A DNA stretch of 64,000 bases from Syngnathus acus. Taxonomy: Eukaryota > Chordata > Actinopteri > Syngnathiformes > Syngnathidae. The notes under the pieces were generated by a model. That model saw only the letters and a program-made list of their open reading frames with translations. It was not told where the DNA came from and did no database searches. Below are positions 57,070 through 64,000 of the stretch, in pieces (position 1 is the stretch's first letter; every line of letters starts with the position of its first letter). The stretch lies in contig NC_051088.1 of assembly GCF_901709675.1 (NCBI RefSeq), positions 22,145,193 through 22,209,192 on the forward strand. Direction: 5' to 3'. The translations under genes and the position numbers were made by a program.

Positions 57070-58792
57070 CCTTCCTCTCCTGATGAACTTCTGTTATTTT
57101 GCTCGTGTTGACGGATCTCCCAGTCATCTGGCTAGTAGGTTTCTTTTATTTGACAGACTACATTTTTCTGGAGCTGGAGTCACCTGTAACCTGCAAGTGA
57201 ACTTGGTTTCCCCTTTTGAGATATTTTTATCTGCTCCGCCTCCTCGGGGTTTCTCTTTTTGTCAGTTCCCTTCATCTCCATTCTTGTCCCTTTTTGTGTG
57301 TTTCTATCAAGCAAACCAAATGTTATTTATGATTAAGCAAAGTCAGCAGCTGCTCCCCCCCCCCCCCCCCCCCCTCCTTCTTCTAATGCTGCATCACGAG
57401 TTCTGGGATGGGACCGGAAAAATAGCGGATGAATGGCGGCGCGGGCTCGCATGGCGATGGCGGCGGTGGCGACACTGGCGCTTCAGTCTTCTGTGTCTGT
57501 CGCCGCCTCGCTCCGTCCCTCCAAATGCGTCCCTCAAAGGGACGTTTATCAAGCGTTCGCTCCGGACGCGCATCCTCGTCCGACGTGACCCTCGGTGACA
57601 CTTGAAGGGCCTCAATGAGATTTTTTTCTCAATATGTTAAGTCATGTTCCAATTTTTAATGCGTTTTAGTATTTGTGAGGAAGTTCATAAAAGACATATT
57701 TCAGAATTCTTTGCGACATCATTATTTTTTCTAAGTGCGTTAAATTACTGTATTGACTATTTAGGAACAAAATCTTCCATACATATATTTTTCGAATGAT
57801 TTTATTGTTGACTCACAGGATGCTAGCTTATGAAGAAAAGTGTACATGACAGCAGTTATGACTTACCCATTTTCCAAACCATTTGTCATCGCACAGCACT
57901 GAATGTAAACAACATACAAAAATAACATGTCAGCATTTTCCGGTGAAAACCTCCTACATCCAAATCTGATTAATTACTTTTTCATTTGAATGACACAACA
58001 AACAGAGAAAAAAAAAATCATCTGGTGCACTGAGTTTATTGAAAACGTATTCATTTACATTTCAGAAGGCACACGTACATTGAGGTTCAAATATGCAGTA
58101 CATAAAAACAAATATATTTTGGCTTCTCAGCATGATTAGTGTCTGACTAGCCATTTTTTTTATTTGGTTTGGTTACAGAGCCAAGAGGTGAGAAGAGTTT
58201 TGAGACATGAGTGGGTAAAAAAAAAGAAATTTTTTTTTTTATCTCCATCCCTAAGCTACGCTGACAAAAATGTCTTTAGGTGGTGAGGATTACGGATTAA
58301 TCTATAATGACTAGTGAAGGAAGAGAGAATCACAGCAAAAGCAAAACTTCCTCAGCATCTCACATTCCCGCTAATATTCCCCTCTTGATATCGTTTAGAG
58401 CCGCACTGGCAACAGGTAATTAATTTCTCCCACGCCCCCCCTCCCCCCCCTCCACACTTCATTAAATAAACCAAACGTAAATAAAAGTGGATTTTTTTTT
58501 CCATTTTATCCACTTTAGTCGCCTTCACCCAAAGCCACCATTCCTTCATAATCTGTTTATCCGTTAGTGTCGCATTACATTTGCAAAGAAGCTGTGGGGA
58601 CTGAATGGGGTGAGGCGGGGGGGGGCTTATTGGTGGTGGGGGTGAGGAAACATGTCAGCGTGTGCTGCCATCTTGTATGGAGCGGCTCCAGTGTGATTAG
58701 CCGTCTCATATTTGGCGCACACTTGTCAAATCCTTTGATCTGAACCATCTCGGTAATCACTTCTAAAAGTCTTGCTGAGAGCTTCACTTTCA

Positions 58793-58835
<43 letters not shown>

Positions 58836-61800
58836 TTTCTCTTCCATCGAGACAGTGTCACATTTCGATGTTTCAAATTGTTGACTTGCTAGTGAGAGCG
58901 TGACGCTCCCTTAACACTTACAACAATGAATTTATGAATAACACACAGGACATTTGACTGATTTATGACTTTTTTCTTTTAGAGTTGGTTGAATTTTACA
59001 GAAAAGACAATTATCAAACTGGTTTTGTTGATTTTTGATGGTTAGAAAATTCTTTATCACTAAATTATGATTCATCTTTGCCAAGTGCGTCCCCTTTCTT
59101 GCCAAATGTTAAATGCCGATTGATTGGTAGATTGATTGATTGCTACCTAAATAGACATCGAGCTAATGCTAACCTGCTCTTTACTCTCACCTTGTAAGTC
59201 TGACTTTTGTTTGTTTCTAAATTTCCTTTTGAAAGTGTGCGTGTGTACTGTACATGTGATTCCATTTCTCTCTCTCTCTCCATCCTGGAAGGAGGAGGTG
59301 GCAGGAAGGTGACAGAGTGTAAAAGAAGAACCACCGCCGCCACCACCTTTCCTCCTCCTATCTTTGCGCTCCAACAATAGCATTTGCATATTTTTTATAC
59401 TTTCTCTCTCTCTCTCAAAGAAAACAGCCCGAAGCAGCAGTCAGCGTGAGGAGGGAAGCGGATGCCGGGAAGACGGCGCGTCCGCTTTCACTTGGGGTTG
59501 GAGTGAGGAGATGGTTTGCACACACACAAACACACACTTGGGCCCTTACCTCCAGAAGTCGCTCGGTATTGGGGAGGGGTGTGCAAAGTTTAGTGTGTGT
59601 GTGTGGATGTGGAGGAGAAGAGGGCGGATGCTGAGGCGGCTCTCCTGGAAGAGGAAGAGACAAAGACATATTAGAGTCCCACGCTAGTCCAATTGCAAGA
59701 GGAAGTCGTCTTGGCGTTACTGAACGACGCTCGTTAAAACCAGCAGACATCTCGATAGCTGATATTGTTTTGCCGCTTATCCATATTAGCGACAAATATC
59801 CTCGCTAGGGTCAGAAAATTGCAGCCGCACAAATAAATGCACATTCATATTTGCTCAAAAACGTTTTAGCACTGTTAGTTAACCTCTTCGACAATAAAGA
59901 AGCATTTTTTTGTGCTAATGGATGCTAGCATTAGCTATAGCATGGGCCACTCATGAGAATCTAACATTTGCCATACGGCATGATTGACAGCAGTTTTTTA
60001 TTGCTGTCATGTGTAGAACATAAAGGGGAACTTTACAAAACAGAATATCACATTATGACTTTGATATCCATACATGGAGCAAACTTTTTTTTTTGTTAGT
60101 TTGGGACCCAAGGTGGTGTGCTAATAAGGCGGTTTAAGAAATTTGTGGATCCATTTGTTTATTGTGTGTGTGTGTGTGACAATTATTGGGTCAAATTATC
60201 AAATCTATTCCTCCGACTGAACCAGCCAATACATGAACTGCATACTATAGCTATTCAAAATGAATATTAGCTAGCTGAAAGGGCGACATGAAGTCAGCAT
60301 TTTACAGAATTTGATTTACTCTTGAGATGGCTACCATCTTTTCATAAATGTCCGACAGGAGCAAAATTCCAAATATTCCCGCACAAAACTTCAACACAAA
60401 TGACGACACCGGAACATATCAACAGCTGGAAACAAATGTAATGGCCTTGTTTGAGTGACAGATGATCGCTTGCGTGACTAACTGTAGGATCCACACTCTC
60501 CCACGCATCCGTCCTTATTTGCGTACGAGATTGGAACATGAGTTGATGATGACTCCGCGGTACATTGCGACGTTACGTAACAGGAGGAAGGATGGCGGGG
60601 GGGGGGAAGATCTGCACAATCTTAATCCAATAGGTGCTCGGCAAACAGGTACACTGTGTCGGCACCAAAAATCTGCTTGGCTAAGCTCTGCGTAGGGAGA
60701 GAGGCAGGCTTCATTTTACATAATATTGAATTATCTCTGCTTCTCTCACAAAGGATTGCGCATATAATTCCGAGGCAACAATGGCGAAATAATTGAACTC
60801 AAATTTTCACATAAACAGGAGCAGCATGTTTGCGACCAAAAATGAATCATCTGGTGCTGTTCTGCAAAAGTCGCCTGTGACGTTTACCTTTCAGGTGCTG
60901 TGACACATTTAAACTATTTATATCGAAAAAAAAAAAAAAATCTTCAGTCCTCAGCACAGATGTAACATGATCCAGATTGGCAGGCACCTCTCGCCAAAAC
61001 AGTCTCAACACGCGCACATTTACAGCATGTTCGCACACAGTCATCATGGCATCATGAAAAAAAAAATAAAAGCCAAACACACAGAGGGAGATTTGACTTG
61101 ACAGCCCACGCTGAGGCAATTCTTTGACATGTTTGAACAACAAAGTTCTATTGTGCCACTGCAGGCCCGCAGAATTCTTGCTTCTACAAACCCAAGCGAC
61201 TCACTCCCGTAGTGTCCGTCCATCCTGTGACGCCGTCTTCACCGAGGCCCGTTGGTGAGTCATTTGTTTGCTCCGAGAAACAACCCCCCCCACACACCCA
61301 CTCCGCTCAAAGGCGCTTTTGTGCCGCTGCTGGCTGCAACGCTTAGAGGCTTGGACTAAAACATGGCCAGGGGAGGAGACGGGGAAACGGGCCTGCTGTT
61401 CTGCTGCAGTTTTTGCATCAGGGGAGCCAGTAGGTTAAGTTAACAAAGATATATTTTCACTTATTTAACTCTCCATTGTAACGTGCAAGACTGAATTCAT
61501 TTCCTAATTTGAAAAACAGATATGGGCCAATTCAACAGCTTTGGCCGACATTGTCCTTCAGAACTCCTTAAAGGGGACGGTCTATCACGGAGGGCTGCTA
61601 CATTCTGGAAACTTTCAATGGGAAGTGGATACACAATACTATTAATGTAAAGTATTCCATGAATATAAGATGTGGATCAGTTGTACGGAAAAATGATTAG
61701 GGCATTTATGTAGTTTCGGTTTTAAGGAAAAAGAAATGTGAAAATGAGGCTCAGCTAACATGCTGGATTTTAAACTGCACAAAATATCTTGGGGTGAATT

Positions 61801-62771
61801 CGTTTATCAATATGTAATCATTTAAAAACATCTAAAAATATATATCAACCTTGGTGACTCACTATTAACTTGTATATTGTCGTATTTAAGAGATGCGTTT
61901 GATGTTGTCTGCGACAAAAATGACCATTGTCTCGTGCTAGTGTGAAAATCAAACTTTTGGTATCTGAAAAGAAAGAAAATCTATGTCCATTCTTAAAAAC
62001 TCATAATAGTAGCTAAGGTTTATGTTATCAGTTGTGCTATTTTGTTCCTTCATAATGTTAGCAAAGCTATGGCACCAAGTTGTTTTGATATCGTAAAGGT
62101 CGCGCAAACGCAAGCTAACGTTTGATTAGCTCATTTGCTATGAAGCAATTTCTCAAAATACATATTGTATATCATTGACGATATTTTTGCTCCGACCTCT
62201 CCTTAGTTCACTGCAAGCACTGACGTGTGGTGGGGGGTTCCAGCTTGAGTCATTTAGCAGAAGATGTATGTAAAGCCATTTCCCAGCAAATGGGCCCAAC
62301 TGCACGGCAACGGCGTGAGGTGCCATAAGCGTCCGGCGTGCATAATGCCCACATGAATCAAGGCTCCCCTCCGCTGTTTGAACGTGACCGCACAATAGCT
62401 GCTGTCGCTGCAGATCGTCGGCGCTAGCTTGCCTTTCACACTGACGCCCTTTTCCACTTTTAAGTCGCATAAAGCTCAACGTATCCTGCTTCAGCCGCTT
62501 GCTAGCAAGAGTATTAGCTGCACATCTTAAGCTAGCAAGGTTGCTTCCATCATGGATACCAACAACACAAGGCAAAAATGACTGGCATACTGTTATATTT
62601 GCATTACCTGTACTGGTAATGGGCAGAATTTTTTGGTGGTGCGTTTATTGCCTGAGACGCTGCAGCCTGCTTGGAAACTTTTCAAGAATTATTAGCCATA
62701 GCGCTGCTGACCAATAGTAATTACTCCACGAATAAAACAAATATTGTCATGCTTTTTATTTTTTGCAGGCG
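57070..62771. other. Unique non-coding DNA with scattered simple repeats
   Basis: No gene recognised over about 5.7 kb. C20 lies at 57355-57374, (CA)n at 58791-58832, short CT runs at 59267-59281 and 59402-59417, (GT)n at 60164-60178 and A-runs at 60926-60940. The 171-codon frame at 57083-57598 runs through the C20 and has no domain. 59770-59812 may be a decayed common fish repeat. Confidence 0.45.
58791..58832. repeat. (CA)n microsatellite
   Basis: About 20 CA units with one TA interruption near the left. Confidence 0.95.
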
Positions 62772-63396
62772 CAGGGGCGTGCGGTCAGAGGAGGCCGCGC
62801 CTCCCCTGCCATCATGAAAAGGGGGAAAAAAACAAATTCAATTGATTTTATTATAAAGTCATTTTCCTTTTAATTTCAGTAGTTTTGTATCATTTTGAAC
62901 CAAAATCGCTGAATTTTTATAGTTATTTTAAAAACGAGAACAAGATGAACAAAACGGCTTTGAAAAGAGACCTACGAAAAAAAAGGTTCTCCAGCCTTAC
63001 GGCAGGGGGTGCTAGTGATCCCGGGATGCGTCATGCGCCTACCTGTAGAATAAGAGATCTCTAGTTCAAATTTACAGTGAACAACTGAGGAGCAATCGTC
63101 CATTTATTTTGTTTTACATTCGGGTTTTTTTTCGTTTTTACATTTCGTTTTATCATGGAGGATTACATATCCAAACGATTTTCAATTATGGATTTCCGAT
63201 CGAAGCAGGAGGTCATCAGTAAAGGACGACAAACTCCGGAGTTAAAAGGTTTGATTCGGACAACGGGACTTCGGAACGATCGAAAACAAGTTTTTGATTC
63301 CATGTGCTTTATTGAGTGTTTTTATGTGTGAAGACTGCTGATATGAGAATTTAATTAAAATAGTTCAAACTAAATAATGAATAAGCCACTCTAGAG
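62772..63396 (+). mobile_element. 5' portion of a ZMYM/hAT-type DNA transposon
   Basis: The stretch starts CAGGGGCGTGCGGTCAGAGG, and then GGCCGCGCCTCCCCTGCC with ATCATGAAAA, which I recognise as the terminal region of a fish hAT family. An untranslated stretch follows and then the transposase start at 63155. The expected right terminal repeat (CGCCCCTG) was not found in the window, so the element is truncated after the first coding piece or continues beyond a later insertion. The right limit is approximate. Confidence 0.6.
63155..63331 (+). pseudogene. N-terminal piece of a ZMYM1-like hAT transposase
   Basis: A 58-codon frame begins MEDYISKRFSIMDFRSKQEV and continues through a KGRQTPELKGL segment before ending at TGA 63329-63331. 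The KQE-x4-GRPTPEL pattern near the N-terminus is what I know from transposases annotated as zinc finger MYM-type 1-like in fish. In intact proteins a TTF/zinc-finger region with WCGC and CFPC-type motifs would follow. Here the frame diverges at about residue 42 and stops. It is a truncated coding relic 383 bp inside the left terminal repeat. The family call is from recall of motif order only. Confidence 0.5.
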
Positions 63397-63480
63397 CAGC
63401 GTTCCCCAACCTTTTTTGTGACACGGTTAGGTGTCGGACAAATTTTACCGGGGGGGGCGTGACCTCACTGTGCAGGTGTG
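63397..63480 (+). mobile_element. Left end of a second hAT-type repeat
   Basis: CAGCGTTCCCCAACCTTTTT then GTGACACGG and GTGTCGGACAAATTTTACCG resembles the vertebrate hAT end CAGNGGTNCCCAACCTTTTTTG with the following ACGGACCGG-type and GTCAGACAAA-type segments. Only this end is visible, and the right limit is a guess. It abuts the truncated ZMYM/hAT piece and may have caused the truncation. Confidence 0.5.
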
Positions 63481-64000
63481 TATATTGTGTTGTTTTGTGG
63501 GTTATGCCGAGCTGAAACTTGGAGAAGTTTTTTGTTTGTTGTTTTGGGCTTGTGACCCAGGCGGCCGATACTGTCAGACAACAACTTATTTGTACACGTC
63601 CACATCCGCACTGGCCGTCTATCGCGTAGTCTTGTTGTTGCTTTTTTCTGCACCTGAGCTCCCGCTTCCATCCAATTATGTTGTTTGTCTTCTCCCGGGC
63701 CTCAATTCCTCTATCTGGGCTCTTGCCTGCCTGCCTGCACTTGCTACACCAACTTAGACAGAACTAGATCCATTAAGTTGGTGAAATGAGGAAAAAAAAA
63801 ATACAACAACAACAAAGTGTGCGCGAGGTTTAGCCTGGGTGCCGACTCCTCTGTTATCCAATTTTACTGGGATTTGGAGTGATTTGCGCCTAGCTCCCCA
63901 AGGGAAATAAATACTTTGATTAATGTAATCCTGCAAGGGGAGGTGCCACAAACGGTCGGACTACATCCTCAGGGACTGACGCTGTTTAACAAACAAAAAC
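63481..64000. other. Unique non-coding DNA
   Basis: No gene recognised. A 108-codon frame (63431-63757) begins within the hAT-like end and shows no domain. Confidence 0.45.

Noticed and set aside
57083-57598. 171-codon plus-strand frame
   Set aside because: It includes the C20 run as poly-Pro, and its sequence resembles no family I recognise.
1-64000. CRISPR arrays, operons, bacterial or phage genes
   Set aside because: No spaced direct repeats, ribosome binding sites or packed genes were seen. The composition and repeats are those of a vertebrate.

Overview
The window looks like vertebrate nuclear DNA, most likely from a ray-finned (teleost) fish. It has abundant CA/CT/GATG/AAAT microsatellites, a fish-type L2/CR1-like LINE, several hAT and TA-flanked MITE families of kinds common in fish genomes, and no operon-like gene packing. 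The species cannot be fixed from the sequence. No host protein-coding gene could be supported. Apart from one long frame, the open frames are short, lack recognisable domains, and are low-complexity or repeat artefacts. The window is therefore best read as an intergenic region, a gene desert, or the inside of a very large intron.

The one strong coding feature is a minus-strand LINE at about 19250-22507. Its uninterrupted frame of about 1001 codons (22498 to 19493) carries an apurinic-type endonuclease followed by a reverse transcriptase, with all the catalytic motifs I can recognise present. Its 3' end has an AATAAA and a short tandem repeat tail, and both ends lie in TA-rich DNA.

The rest is old and young transposon debris in apparently unique DNA. 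(1) A GATG satellite at 3617-3990 is followed by a Tc1-type transposase relic at 4041-4123. (2) Two small hairpin-like elements lie at 5157-5219 (TTAA-flanked) and 5274-5364. (3) Three copies of a TA-flanked MITE with ends reading GGACTATAAG lie at 10174-10387, 32849-33064 and 47902-48348. (4) One family of short hAT-type elements lies at 2107-2175 (fragment), 12404-12705, 32459-32724, 49321-49650 and 56732-57061; one copy has a perfect 8-bp target duplication and two have near-perfect ones. (5) A Tigger/pogo-like MITE at 17266-17598 sits beside a tRNA-derived SINE candidate at 17627-17760. (6) A 504-bp MITE at 26081-26584 has perfect 25-bp inverted ends. (7) An LTR-like stretch lies at 23355-23811. 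(8) A palindromic MITE at 39977-40124 is followed by a 104-bp tandem duplication at 40158-40366. (9) The first exon-like piece of a ZMYM/hAT-type transposase lies at 63155-63331 behind its own terminal repeat.

The unique DNA between these elements has several stretches dense in TAATTA/ATTA cores (for example 26820-27070, 29655-29935, 30500-30735, 44960-45250). These could be conserved regulatory elements of a neighbouring developmental gene, but this is inference only. I did not find evidence of a new multi-gene system here.
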